This document shows, in pieces, positions 26,511-37,028 of a DNA stretch of 64,000 nucleotides; positions within the stretch are counted from its first letter, which is position 1; every line of letters begins with the position of its first letter. The stretch spans positions 1,175,561 through 1,239,560 of the forward strand of contig BCIH01000003.1 of the NCBI GenBank assembly GCA_002897115.2. Direction: 5' to 3'. Below the pieces are notes generated by a model. It had not been told where the DNA came from. It searched no databases and saw nothing but the letters and a program-made list of their open reading frames with translations. Source of the stretch: Prototheca cutis. Its lineage: Eukaryota; Chlorophyta; Trebouxiophyceae; Chlorellales; Chlorellaceae. Made by a program: the position numbers and the translations under genes.

Positions 26511-27798
26511 TCAGAGTTCGGCCTTTGTCTTTTCAAAGACTTCTTCGACCTTTTCATGGGCTTCAGCGCGGGCACGCTGGGACTCGGTGGGTTCCGTCAG
26601 CTTCTTCAGCGAGGCCCACGTCCCCCCGGCCCGGCACTTGGTTTCGTCCCAGGCACAGGCTACCTGGTCGGTGAAGTTGTCCCACCAGGAAAGGCCCGTC
26701 GGTGCCCGCTGCCAGGCTTCTGTCGCGACGCGCCTGGCCTGGTCCCACGTCTGCCCTGTTGCGTCCTTGGTGGCTTCCCAGTGCTGCCTTGCCGCGGCTT
26801 CAACCCCGGCCCAGTCGTGCCCCCGGCGCCCGGCACCGGCCAGCCACCCGTCCCATGCCGTCTGCAACGCCTCATCCCACGACGGCTTGCGTGCNCCGTT
26901 TCCAAAAAATCCGCCGTCAGAGGCAGAGGACCAGTGGTCGCGTGCGGCGCGTTCCGCGTCTTGCCAGGACTGGCCCGCCGCGTTGCGCGCCTCGTTCCAA
27001 TTGGACCACGCCGAGTCCAGGAAGTCGTCGTAGCCCTGCTTCGACTTGCCGTGTACTTCTTTCCAGTACGAATCCGCGGCACGCTTGGCATCGTCCCATT
27101 TGTCCCCGGCATACGACCGCGCATCAAACCAGTGGGTCCATGCCCGCTCGGAAGCCTGCTCCCACGACTCGCCACTCCTGCCCTTTGTTTTCTCCCACGC
27201 GCGCCTTGCCCGCGCCTGCGCGGCCTCCCACGTCTCCCCGGACGTCTGCTGCAGCGCGCTCAGCGTCCTGCAAAGAGTTTCAGCTCATTTTTTTTTTGAA
27301 TCTTTTTTGGTGGCTTTTCGTCAGGGATTGTTGCGACAAGACAAAGAAAGACAGCAGTCTTTCCCGGTCCTTCCTTACCTCTCAGCAGATTGCTTTGCGT
27401 CGTCCCACGTCTGCTGGCCCTTGTCCTTGGTGGTCCACCAGCGGTGGAAAGCGTGGCGCAGCCAGCCCAGCCGCGGCTCAGGTTGCTGCTTGGGGAAGTA
27501 GTCCGCCAGCCAGCTGGAGCTGCGGACATCTTCGTAGCGCTCCCGTGCCTGCTTCAGCGCGTCATCCCAGGTCTGCCCCGTCTCATGCCTCGTGTCCTGT
27601 GAATTGCATTGTTTCATGGGTGGGGCCCAGGGACATGGCAAGAGGAGTTTCCAAAACCCTTTGGAATGAAAACAATCATCTGCACCGAATACTCAGGAGA
27701 GCATCCCACCCCAACCCCAATCTCCAACACCCCCCGCTTCAAGGCGCACACGCACACACGCACGCACGCACGCACGCACGCGCACGCACGCGCACGCA

Positions 27799-27858
<60 letters not shown>

Positions 27859-30206
27859 CACTCTCACTCTCACTCTCAAAGTCAAGAACACACCCACGTC
27901 ACAAGCATACTGACCTTCCACTGTTCCCAGGCATGGGCGGTCACGTCCTCCCAGGACTGGGTGCCACGACGCCACAGGTCCATGAACCCGCTCTTGGCCG
28001 CCTCCCAGGTCTCAGGCGATTTGGTTTTGTCCCAGGCGTCGTAGGCGGCGGCCAGACCATGCTCAAAGGCCTCGTTCGCCCGGTCCGACGCGGCGTCATA
28101 ACCTTCGTAGGCCTTGCCCTGTGCTGCCTGCCAGGCCCGCCAGGCCTGTGCCTTGCTTTCCTCCCAGCTGGCCTTGCCCTTCTTAGCACCAGTCTGGTAG
28201 GCACTGTAGGCATCGGCCAGCGCCGCCTGCCAGGATTCGGCCGCTGCGGCGGAGCCACGGGCATACGCCGCGGAAGCCAACTCCGCTGCCTTGTCATACC
28301 CTTTGCCGGCGACATCTGAAGCTTTCTCATAGCCCTTGGCCGCGGCGTCGGCGGCCACGGCCGATGCCTTGTCGTATCCGCGCTTGGAGGCGTCGGCGGC
28401 TTTGTCGTAGCCCTTGGCCGCGGCNNNNNNNNNNNNNNNNNNNNNNNNNNNNNNNNNNNNNNNNNNNNNNNNNNNNNNNNNNNNNNNNNNNNNNNNNNNN
28501 NNNNNNNNNNNNNNNNNNNNNNNNCCCTTGGCCGCGGCGTCGGCGGCCACGGCCGATGCCTTGTCGTATCCGCGCTTGGAGGCGTCGGCGGCTTTGTCGT
28601 AGCCCTTGGCCGCGGCGTCAGCGACTTTGTCGTAGCCACGCTTGGAGGCATCGGCAGCTGTGTCGTAAGCATCAGAGGCCACGTTCCCAGCAGCGGAATA
28701 GCCCTTGGCAGCAGCATCGGCCACCGCATCCTTGACCCGGGCACTGGCACGGTCAACAGCGCCTTCAGTTGCGTCCTCGGCCTTGCCGGACAGCCTGGCC
28801 CAGGCACCGGCGACTCGTCCCTGAACCCTTGCCCACCAGCCCTGGGCCTGGCCCGAGGCACGGTCGTACGCCCCGGCCGCGGAGCCCGTGGCATGCTCGT
28901 ACGCGCCAGCTGCCTTGCCTTTGGCACGGTCGTACACCGCCTCGGCCTCGGCCGAGGCCCGCCGAGGGAAGGTGACGGTTGCAGACCACGAATCCCAGGC
29001 AGCCCGCTTGGCCTCATCCCAGCTCCGCTTGCTCGCCTTCTTCCTCTCCTGTTTGTGTGTGGAAGTGGAAGAGTTGGTAGCTGGGGGGTTTAGGTGTTTG
29101 GGTTTATTGGGTCCTGCTCTCCCACCCACCACAGCCCCCCCCCCAACCCCAAAGAACATAAAAGGGTCTGCAGCCAGCGCACCTCCCATCCTTTTTGTGC
29201 TTTGTCCACTGCTTCATCCCAGGTTTCGCCTGCACTGTTCCTCAGGTCCTTGGCCTGCGCGTAGATTGCCTCCTGGTAGGAATCACCACCCAGGCCCATC
29301 ATCTGCTTGAAACGTGCCCATGTCCTGTGGTGTGGAGTGTTGGGAATCTGGCGGTTGAACGGTTGCCTCACCTCTGCTCATCAGGCACTTTGCGGCTTTG
29401 ATTTTTCCGGTTCAGCTGTCAAATTCCAGCCTAAAGTTATGGTATCCAGACAATGCCAGCTTACGATGGGGGGCTCGGATCTGGCCAGATGCTGCGACCA
29501 GCTGGTGGACTGCAAGGGAGTACGGGCACAACAATGTTCTAAGCATGGGCCTTCCTTTTTGTTTGCAGCACCACCATCTGCAACCCTTTTAAATGATGCA
29601 TTTCAAGTGCACCACGTGCAAAGCACCCAGAACGGCTCTTCTCACTCACTGGATCCGGACGTACTGCGTGTCGCCCACATGCCCCGGCAAGTTTGTGACT
29701 ACCGGAACAACTTCATCATCTACTGAAGTACATGGGTGGGTGGAGGGGGGGGGGGGGGGGGGGGGGGTATGCATGTGTATGAGCCAGAATCAGACACCAA
29801 ATGACCAGGGACAGATGAACAAAGTCTGCGTCAGTCAACCAACTCCCCCCAATCATCAACGGACAACCCACCTGAGATGTAAGAATTCTTGACAGCGCTG
29901 GCAAACCTGCCGGCTTTATTCCTGAGATATTGACCCCATGACTCTTCGAGGGCTTGCGCCTGTGCAGCGCAAGGGCAAAAAAGTGTGACGAGGTGAATTT
30001 CAGTCCTCGTAGGACAGCGTTCCCCCTTGTTTTAACCAAGCTCGTCCACCGAGTGCCCGCAGTCCCCCGCCTTCCGGCATCGCAATCACCCTGGTACCCC
30101 AAAAGATCAATTAAAGCCACGTGCACCGACTTACTGGCCCAGGGCTGATTGCGAGCAACGCAAGCAGGGTCAGTGCGACCAGCTGCGTCGGCCTTCTGTG
30201 GCCCAT
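26511..30206 (-). CDS. Secreted LEA-like protein built from tryptophan-motif repeats
   Basis: Exons 30206-30135, 29959-29872, 29698-29650 (weak acceptor, chosen because it restores phase), 29324-29183, 29048-27915, 27596-27379 and 27267-26511; about 819 residues, counting a 100-N gap at nominal length. The first exon encodes MGHRRP followed by LVALTLLALLAIS and a Pro/Ala cleavage region, a good signal peptide with a GTAAGT donor. The rest is Ala/Lys/Asp-rich. It is dominated by 20-27-residue repeats with the core (S/T)W(D/E)(D/E)A then RA and W, as in SWDEAKRAAWDSW, TWDDALKQARERY, KWDDAKRAADSYW and SWDEALQTAWDGW. A central block (28300-28900) instead has tandem GYDKA/DASKR units of LEA type. 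No named family was recognised. A protective, desiccation- or freezing-related role in the ER, cell wall or outside the cell is inference. N at 26895. Confidence 0.72.
27750..27880. repeat. (AC)n / (GCAC)n microsatellite in an intron
   Basis: GCAC tetranucleotide repeats pass into an uninterrupted AC tract and then into ACTC repeats. The whole tract lies in the 27914-27597 intron of the tryptophan-repeat gene. Confidence 0.9.
28333..28616. repeat. Tandem 78-bp coding repeat interrupted by an assembly gap
   Basis: The same 92-bp sequence occurs at 28333-28424 and at 28525-28616, directly on both sides of 100 N. Each copy covers a 26-residue unit (GYDKAADASKR, then GYDKASAVAADAAAK). The frame is the same on both sides. 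The array is probably longer than assembled, and the gap marks a collapsed tandem repeat. Confidence 0.9.
28425..28524. other. Assembly gap of exactly 100 N
   Basis: The round size suggests an arbitrary-length placeholder, not a measured distance. Confidence 0.98.
29742..29767. repeat. Poly-G tract in an intron
   Basis: An uninterrupted G run on the plus strand, in the intron between exons 2 and 3 of the tryptophan-repeat gene. The minus-strand transcript would carry poly-C. Confidence 0.9.
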
Positions 30207-30572
30207 CTTGGCGCCCGCTTCTGATGCCGGAATGCGGCCAAGTGCAGCTGGATCCTTGTGCGCGCTCTTGTTACGGATTTTCCAGAATATATAAAGCGAT
30301 CTGTGAAGAATGTTTCTTGTTATTATGGGAACTTGATGGTTTCAGTGTGCAGGTTTCGAGTCCCGTCATCTGGATGGTGGCAACGGTCCCGAAGCCGCCC
30401 ATCAAATGCAGCCCGGTAGCAGGTGCATGGAACCTTCGTGGCACCTCCCATCATAGCCGGCTCCGCTGCATCTCAAAAGGCAATGGCAACAGCAACTCTC
30501 GCTGATACTCTGTCCATTTCTACAAGTCAGTTCACGATCATCTACAGCTGGAAGGATCGAGTGCCAGAAACA
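30207..30572. promoter_or_regulatory. 366-bp shared promoter between two LEA-like genes
   Basis: The ATGs at 30206 (-) and 30573 (+) are head to head. A TATATAAAG on the plus strand at 30288-30296 is a good core element for the plus-strand LEA gene, giving a leader of roughly 250 nt. The spacing suggests shared upstream control, which is inference. Confidence 0.5.
30288..30296 (+). promoter_or_regulatory. TATA box of the plus-strand LEA gene
   Basis: TATATAAAG in the plus orientation, inside the divergent region and upstream of the LEA start at 30573. It is the clearest TATA motif seen in the window. Confidence 0.5.
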
Positions 30573-31505
30573 ATGACAGCCTTGAGGATGATGTCTAGTC
30601 GGGCTACTGGCCTGCGGGCCGTCGCCATCACCCGCTGGACTGCCCCGAGGCCGCATCGTCGCCTCGGCACAAGCACCATCACTCGCGCTGTGAGTGTACC
30701 GGCTTGCAATGAAGCAAATGGTCCAATGATCATTGAATGTGAATGTTTTAGATGGTCTTTGCTGTGTGAGGGTACTGTGCGCTGAAATAATCTTGGGTGG
30801 GTTGACTCGGGGCCGGATCAAGCGAGTTCCCTTCTGTCGTCGATCTTTACTCTCCTCCCTTGCCAGGAGGAGAGCCTGGGCGACAAGGCCAAGCAGGTCT
30901 ATGAGGAGGCTAAGAAGGCCGTCAGCAACGCCGCGGAGGCAACAAAGCAGAAATTCGAGGGTGTGGTCGAGGAGGTGAAGGGCACAGCTCAGGAGGCGGC
31001 GCAAGGCGCCCAGGCCGAGGGCCGCGCTGCCCAGGGAACCGTCCAGAGCAAGGCTGAAAAGGCCTACAATCAAGCAAAGGTGAACATGGATTGGGAATGG
31101 ACCGTCTGATTCTGTGACGAGAATGGAGAGGGGGCTGGTTAGTCATGAGGGGGGACCTGGGGAGGGTACGAGCCAGCAGCCAACATCCAGGCAGCCATAG
31201 CAAGACCTTTTCACCCCAATGCCTCATGCAATATCCCGCTTCACCCCAACTCACGTCAGGGTGCTTTCCAGGAGATGAAAGAGGGTGCGGGGAAGGAGTA
31301 TGACAGGACCACGGAGCAGCTGAGTGATGCTGCAGCTGATCTCCGCGCCCAGGCAGAGAGCGGACTGAACGAGGGCAAGGCAGCCGCACGAGATGCAAAG
31401 ACAGATGCCGGCAGCGCAGCGCGCCATGCACAGGACACCGCAAAGACTGCAGCGGACAAGGTGAATGACGCTGCAAAGAATGTCGCTGACCGGATGAAGG
31501 ATTGA
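30573..31505 (+). CDS. Group 3 LEA (LEA_4-type) protein with an organelle presequence
   Basis: Exons 30573-30689, 30867-31079 and 31272-31505, all phase 0, 187 residues. Exon 1 encodes MTALRMMSSRATGLRAVAI followed by TRWTAPRPHRRLGTSTITRA. It has many Arg, Ser and Thr and no acidic residue, which is a mitochondrial (or plastid) targeting presequence. The rest is an 11-mer-type amphipathic helix protein: LGDKAKQVYEEAKKAVSNA, EGVVEEVKGTAQEAAQGA, EKAYNQAK, EYDRTTEQLSDAAADL and TAADKVNDAAKNVADRM. Group 3 LEA proteins are disordered in water and fold on drying, protecting membranes and enzymes. The mitochondrial pea protein LEAM is a known analogue. The gene is head to head with the secreted tryptophan-repeat gene. 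Confidence 0.87.
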
Positions 31506-31971
31506 TCCGCAAGAAGCGAGCATGCGAGCACGTGTGTGCCTTGTCAGGGCGTTATNGAAACCCCTTGAAAGAGGGGTCTTTTTGCGCTCATGTGGAGAAC
31601 GTGCAATGAGTTTCTTGATGGCAATACTTGATGGCTGTGAGACAGAGTGCCTCGTTCGGTTTATGTACTGGAGCAAGGGCTGCCTTGGTGTTGCCATCCC
31701 TCTGAGCAAGCCCCTCTGTGCTCGCTCCCCCTTTTTTTGGTCCGTGGGGGTGCCAAGCATCTCTCTTGCGTACAGCATGATCCCCGGTCAACTTGGTTTT
31801 TCCTGTCACAAGGCCCCAGACCCGTCTGTCATACCCCTTTTAAGACACGTGAAGAGTCTCGTCGGGGAGCATGGGAGGTCAGTGGGAATGAGAGATGGAG
31901 GAGGTGGCTCACAGCAAATGTGGCAGTCTCCACAGGGAATGGGCCCTAAATGCTGGACTACTCCTTCCTCG
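31506..31971. other. Convergent 3' flanks
   Basis: It lies between the LEA gene (+) and the PER1 gene (-). A single N lies at 31556, followed by an imperfect inverted repeat (CCCCTTGAAAGAGGGG), which may be part of the LEA 3' end. Confidence 0.4.
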
Positions 31972-33003
31972 TCATAGCGCCTTGTCAGTAACCTCAGCAT
32001 CTGCCAGGGCAAACCCATACCATAGCCTCCAGAGCGGCACTGTGGCGACGTGCCAGAGCGCGTGAGCATCCAGTTCCAGAGGGCTGAGCGGGGGAAAATC
32101 CAGCACCTCTAGTAAGCTCGCGGCGTTGAGGAGCCCCATGAACCAGAGCAGGCGTGAGCGCCCCGGGTGCCGCCGGCCCTCGGCGGTGCATATTGCCCAG
32201 ACGAGCCACAACGTCGTCTGCGCGGCCCCCAAGGCCAGGCACGCAGTGACCCAGCCCCCGTAATCAAACCGCACAGTCAGCATGGCTCGGGCACGGAGGA
32301 AATACGCGGCAGCCAACGTTGCGGCCAGTGCTGCCCGGAGCGGTGTGCTGACGCGCAGCGCGGTCAGCGTGCGGGTCGCGGTGACATAGAGCCCCGCCGT
32401 GATGACAGCCCCGGCTGCAAAGTAGTCGAGCCGCTCCGTCGCTTGCATGTCGCGTGCATGAAACGTGGCGCTGGCGGCCCATGACAAGCAAGAAAGCGCG
32501 GCGTGCGCCGCGTAGAGCCCTGCACGGGGAGAGCCCCTGGCTCCTGCACGAGAAAGCCGCAGCAGTGCCGCGGTGGCGACGGCATGGGCAACCAGGTTCG
32601 CCAGACTCGCGACCACCGAGGCCGGCTCCTGTGCGCCCCAGACCCGGGCGAACGGCCACTTGCCGTGGTACTTTTGCGGCGCTGGCTGGAGACCATTGGA
32701 GGCACGATTTCCCACGCTTTCTACATGCCACATGCATAGGTACCTGCAGTCGGCGGGGCAGTCCCAGCCCAGCAGGCGCAACGCCGTAGGGATGGAAGGT
32801 CCAGGGGCGACCTGGTCCCCCTCGTTGCCGTTGCCATCGTTGATGCAGAGCGGCGAGCGGGGGGACCCGACCTCGGGCCCGCTGCCGTCGACGCAGTGGT
32901 ACACACAGCCGCGATAAGCGGGGGATTCGTCCCCGGCGCTCGCACGGGCCAGACCTGCACATGCGAGAATCAGGCCAATCAGCAGGCAGATGGCCGGTGG
33001 CAT
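31972..33003 (-). CDS. PER1/PGAP3-type GPI-anchor lipid remodelling protein
   Basis: An intronless gene of 343 residues, with the start at MPPAICLLIGLILACAG, which gives a clean signal peptide; the frame stays open upstream. The lumenal N-terminus has the Per1 cysteine signature: YRGCVYHCVDG, WDCPADCRYLCMW, then QKYHGKWPFARVWGAQEP. Seven hydrophobic segments follow. Conserved histidines and acids occur in ATFHARDMQATERLDYF, LDAHALWHV and VPLWRLWYGF. Proteins of this CREST-superfamily group remove the sn-2 acyl chain from GPI anchors in the ER or Golgi. The length agrees with yeast Per1 and plant homologues. It is one of the few single-exon genes here. Confidence 0.92.
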   Translation of the reverse strand: MPPAICLLIGLILACAGLARASAGDESPAYRGCVYHCVDGSGPEVGSPRSPLCINDGNGNEGDQVAPGPSIPTALRLLGWDCPADCRYLCMWHVESVGNRASNGLQPAPQKYHGKWPFARVWGAQEPASVVASLANLVAHAVATAALLRLSRAGARGSPRAGLYAAHAALSCLSWAASATFHARDMQATERLDYFAAGAVITAGLYVTATRTLTALRVSTPLRAALAATLAAAYFLRARAMLTVRFDYGGWVTACLALGAAQTTLWLVWAICTAEGRRHPGRSRLLWFMGLLNAASLLEVLDFPPLSPLELDAHALWHVATVPLWRLWYGFALADAEVTDKAL

Positions 33004-33241
33004 GGCGACGGGGGGCCCGCTGCCGTCCCCAACTCCTCTCCAGGCCCCCTTTCTCTCACACAAAGCGCCTGCTTTCGGCGACTTCGAGAGCCCACTGTTC
33101 CTCCCGCTCACGGACGTCTACAGGCTCTGCACTGAGATTGATCACCTGCGGTTATGATGTGCAGCCACGAGCCGGGTTTAAGGGTGGTGACGCTCCCCAG
33201 TGACCGATGGATGCGCCTTGGAACGTGACGTCACATGCCAA

Positions 33242-33811
33242 TTACTCAATCCACAGCGCTGTTTGCAGGCCCTCAACTTCCCCCGAAATAAAGACCTTGT
33301 GGGCAGATATGTGGCTTGCGTGGCCTTCCTTGCAGCAGATGGGTCCCACCACGAGGCAGTAGTCCCCGAGGCCAAGCCCGGCCACGTCAAGACCAGGGAG
33401 CTTGGAGCCAAGGGTGACCGCCACCTCACCGGTGCTGTCCTTCAGCTTGATGCCTAGCCCCTCATGCGCCGTGATAGAGCCCTGTTCTCAGACACGAGGC
33501 GCATGGGGGCGAATGGGCTCTTTTTGATTTGTGGACTGGCCTGAATATGAGGCTAGGGTGATGTACCTGGCCCACGCACACCTCCCAAGCCATGTTGATG
33601 TCCCCACTGACGTGCGTCACACTACACCTCATGTGGGACATTTGCCACCATCCAGGGTCTCTCCACCAATTTGCACCTGAATCCAGGCCCTTTCAAATCT
33701 GGTGCCGCGGCTGGTGGCGAAAGTTCGGCGGGGCCCAGAGGGCTCAACAGGCACGGCCTCCACCACCTCCTGTACAAACAGCTTCACGCACGAGTCGCCT
33801 GCAAGCTGCAT
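33242..33811 (-). CDS. RMI2: RecQ-mediated genome instability protein 2 (RMI2)
   Basis: Exons 33811-33677 and 33481-33242, 124 residues. The start MQLAGDSCVKLFVQEVV matches the short N-terminus of plant RMI2. The exon junction gives TRFERAWIQ followed by GSITAHEGLG and IKLKDSTGEVAVTL, then LGLGDYCLVVGPI and SHISAHKVF, a single OB fold like the RPA32-type core. RMI2 stabilises RMI1 in the RecQ-TOP3 (BLM/RTR) complex that dissolves double Holliday junctions in the nucleus. The donor is GTGCAA and the intron is 195 bp. The usual C-terminal EAMWYLEV motif is reduced to LQTALWIE and a stop, so the C-terminus is a little short. Confidence 0.72.
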
Positions 33812-34101
33812 GGGAAACGTCACATCAAATTCCAGAGACCGTGTGTCGGGTGTGAGAGGGTCTCGATGATGCGAGATCTTGGGCACCCGGCAGAACTTGC
33901 CAGCTCGCTGGAAGATTGAACTGACCCAGCGGCCCAAATTTACGACCCGCGTGTCGTCGGTCTTGTCAAGTGCGACACCCCATCCCCGACACAGAATTAC
34001 ACCCTCGAACTTTAATGAAGGCTGTTGAGTTGTAGAAAATACCCCGACTTGCTGTGTTCCGAGGGCTGGACGGTTGCGGGGGCCCCGGCGGCCAGGCAGC
34101 C
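33812..34101. promoter_or_regulatory. Short divergent promoter, RMI2 and GTP cyclohydrolase I
   Basis: Only 290 bp separate the two start codons. No TATA-like element is obvious. The close spacing is compatible with a bidirectional promoter. Confidence 0.4.
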
Positions 34102-34675
34102 ATGGTCACCGCCTGCCCACCTCGCGTCAGGGCCAATGAGCCGTCGCCCATTGACACTGAGGCTTTCCAGCGCATGCAATGCGCCGTAACAACGCTGCTG
34201 NGCTGTGTTGGCGAGGATCCAGACCGGGAGGGCCTGTTGGACACGCCAAAGGTGGGATTGGGAGGGCCTCGCCCACGGGCCCGGGCAGTGGACGAAGTGA
34301 TCCTGGGCCTCGTCCGCGAGGGTCATTGGGTCTCTGAGCTTCCCTTCAATTCCCCCATTGCAGAGGGTGGCTAAGGCATGGCTTGACATGACGCGCGGCT
34401 CCTGCCAGGACCCCTCCAAGTGAGTGTATGCTTGCACGCAGGGGACTGGGGTTCGCTCAGCACGTTTTTTTGTTGCAGGGGCAGCCCACCTGCACGAGTG
34501 GGGTTCTTCCCTGGGGGCGGTGCCAGGTCTAATTTGGATGAGCTTACTCGTTACAAAGGAGAGCAGTGCGTGCATAATTGGTAGCTATTTGCATGCGTGT
34601 GTGGATGTGGCCTGGGCCGAGATCAACAGTCTTCGGTTCCACCGAAGCAACTTGTCGTCCTGGATTGAAACCCCC

Positions 34676-34708
<33 letters not shown>

Positions 34709-36433
34709 CCACCACCACCACACACACACACACACAGGGCCTTTGGTTCAGCGCTGTTTCATGAGCCACAACTAACGGAGGGCCCCGGCGGCGTGGTCCT
34801 GGTCCGGGACATTGCCTTTGCCGCGCTTTCCTCTTCGACGCTGCTCCCATTTCATGGCTCGGTGCATGTGGCATACCTCCCCTCGGCCGGCGCAATCCTT
34901 GGACTGTCCAAGCTGGCCCGCGTGACACGGGTGCTCGCCGCACGGCTGCAGACGCAGCGCGAGCTGGCAGCCGCCGTACTGGCAGAGGTACAGACACACC
35001 TGGCGCCACGGGGGGCAGCGGTCGTCTGTGTTGCCAGGCACCTGGGAGCGACTGCGGTAGGAGGCCGACCCACCGCGCCGGTCGTGTGCTGGCAGGCCTG
35101 CGGCGAATTGCTGGAGCCCGAGCGACTCGACGAGCTGGAGGCGCTCCTAGGGCTCGAACTTGGTGGGAAGTGTCGCGGTGAGGGCAGCGACGCAGCTGGC
35201 ACTGACAACACAGATGTGGCGGCAGAACCCGAGATTGCTGCGTTCAGTAGCGTCGTCCCGACGGGACCGGGTTCTCCAACCGGGGTCAAACAACGGCACC
35301 AGATCCGTGACACGATGGTGTCNGCAGTCGCGGCATTGGCCGGGGGGTCGGTGCAGCTCAGCTCCGGGGCCGTACCTCCGGCTGCGGCCTGTGCTGCATA
35401 CGCAGACTGGCTGATTGCGGCCACTGCGGGCTACACAGCGGCCGAGGCCGACCCTGCCGAATGGAGCTGCGGCCCGGCAGCTTCCTCGCATCTTCGAAGC
35501 GTGCCATCGCCGTCGTCGGCTTCAAGCACCTCCGACATGGACCTAGGAGAGGCCTTGGATCTGGGCGAAGCAGCTGTTGTGCCATCCAGCTCTGCCGCTG
35601 CCCGGAGCGCTGTTGTCCCAGGCACCACCATCCCGCGGCACCGTGGCAGCGCCAGCTGCTGCAGCACCAGCAGCGTCGACAGCTTTTGCGATTTCCCGGC
35701 ATCTGGCGCTGGTGCCGCGGCCTGGGTGCTGGACGGCGACGCTGAGGTGGAACTGGCGGGGGAGGATGACGTCTGCCGCCCCGTGCGCCCCGGCGAGCTG
35801 CTCGTCTCCTGCAGCTGCGTGCCCGCCGGGGGCGGGCAGCGGCTGCGTGTGGGCGTGCCCCCCGGCTGCGAGACCTGCAGCATCCATGGAAGCGACCGGC
35901 GGCATCAGCGGGGGATGACGGCCAGCGCAGCGACAACTACTCCATCTTCTACGGCCATGTCAGCTCGTGCCCAACCTCTGGCGCGATCGGTGTCACAGGC
36001 CATGCTGCATGCCACACCGCAAGAGTCACGGCCACGGTCGTCGCCCGCGTTGCACATCTCCGTGCTGGGGTTTGACTCGATGTGTGAGCACCACATGCTT
36101 CCCTTCCACGGCAGCGTGGCGATTGCAGTGGTGGGGGGCACGCCACCAGCCGAGGGTTTCCTGGCAGCGATCGTGGGTCGATTCTCGCGGCGACTGCAAG
36201 TGCAGGAACGGCTGACTGCACAGTTAGCCGACACGCTGTGGGAGGCGGCGACGCCCAACGGAGCGCATGCAATCATGGTCGTTTTACGCAGCGCACATAT
36301 GTGCATGGTCGCTCGGGGGGTGGAGCAGCACGGCAGCACCACGATGACCGTCGGCGACCGTGGAAGCTGGGACGCAACGGGGCAGCGCCGCAGTGCCGCG
36401 ATGCGCCTGCTCATGCGCGTCGCAGAGGAGTGA
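34102..36433 (+). CDS. GTP cyclohydrolase I, plant-type tandem-domain enzyme
   Basis: Exons 34102-34251, 34364-34419 and 34738-36433, 633 residues. It catalyses GTP to 7,8-dihydroneopterin triphosphate, the first step of folate and pterin synthesis. Domain 1 (about 10-190) has DREGLLDTPKRVAKAW, LLPFHGSVHVAYLP and LSKLARVTRVLAARLQTQREL. Domain 2 (about 490-630) has DSMCEHHMLPFHGSVAIAV, IVGRFSRRLQVQERLTAQLAD and SAHMCMVARGVEQHGS. The zinc ligands (C and H of CEHH, and the later C) are present only in domain 2; domain 1 has SSSTLLPFHG. Plant enzymes also have two domains that each lack active-site residues. The linker between the domains here is unusually long and Ser/Ala-rich (about 220-490). 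Ns at 34201 and 35323 are coding. Confidence 0.92.
34679..34736. repeat. Poly-C then (ACC)n/(AC)n tract before the GTP cyclohydrolase exon 3 acceptor
   Basis: A run of about 28 C is followed by ACC and AC repeats that end in the acceptor CAG at 34735-34737. The microsatellite thus provides the end of the intron. Confidence 0.9.
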
Positions 36434-37028
36434 GCGAACGAGATATTTGTGGGGTTTCTCCTGTTGAGGCCCCGCCTTAGTGCCTCCTGCACATCGAGAG
36501 TGAGGCTGAGATTTCCTGGCTCCCAATGAATTGTTTTCACATCCGATCCCCGTTGGTGCCCTTTGTTCTCACTGCCGTCAAGCGACGAACCCCCCCCTTT
36601 CGTGTTTCTGTGCGAAAGTTTGCGGCAAAATGTTACAGAATCATCTCTCCGTCCCGGTGAAGAGATGGGCTTGGGTTTGATACTTTTTGCACAGGCATCT
36701 AAGTTGTGGAAGGAGTATGTGGTATTTGGCCTGGAGTATGCGAGAATGGGAACGGGCTCACCCCAGGGGATTCACACAATTAGTACCGGCTCCATGTGCG
36801 AGCCTGAAAATGGCCGATTGGGATGTCATGGTATCCTGCGTGGGCAGAGAGAAATGGCAGTCTGTGCATGCACAACAAAAATCAGTGTGCAGGAGGCCGC
36901 CTCGTATGCGTGCGAGTTGAAATCTGTCGATGTTGATGCATGGTGGTCCTTCTTTCCACTCCAGACACCAGGGACGGGGCTGAGCCTTTCACCCAGCAGC
37001 GGGCCCATTGGACGTCTGAGACCGTGAT
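36434..37028. other. Convergent 3' flanks
   Basis: It lies between GTP cyclohydrolase I (+) and the 55-residue-repeat LEA-like gene (-). The plus-strand open frame at 36563-37027 has no coding character. Confidence 0.45.

Noticed and set aside
27614..27975. Cys/Val repeat frames over the AC microsatellite
   Set aside because: They are dinucleotide-repeat translations inside an intron.
30340..30370. GGTTTCGAGTCC-like T-arm motif
   Set aside because: It is isolated, without a cloverleaf around it, in the divergent LEA promoter/leader region.
36563..37027. 154-codon plus-strand frame after the GTP cyclohydrolase gene
   Set aside because: No family resemblance, no splice partners, and its position between convergent genes suits 3' flank sequence.
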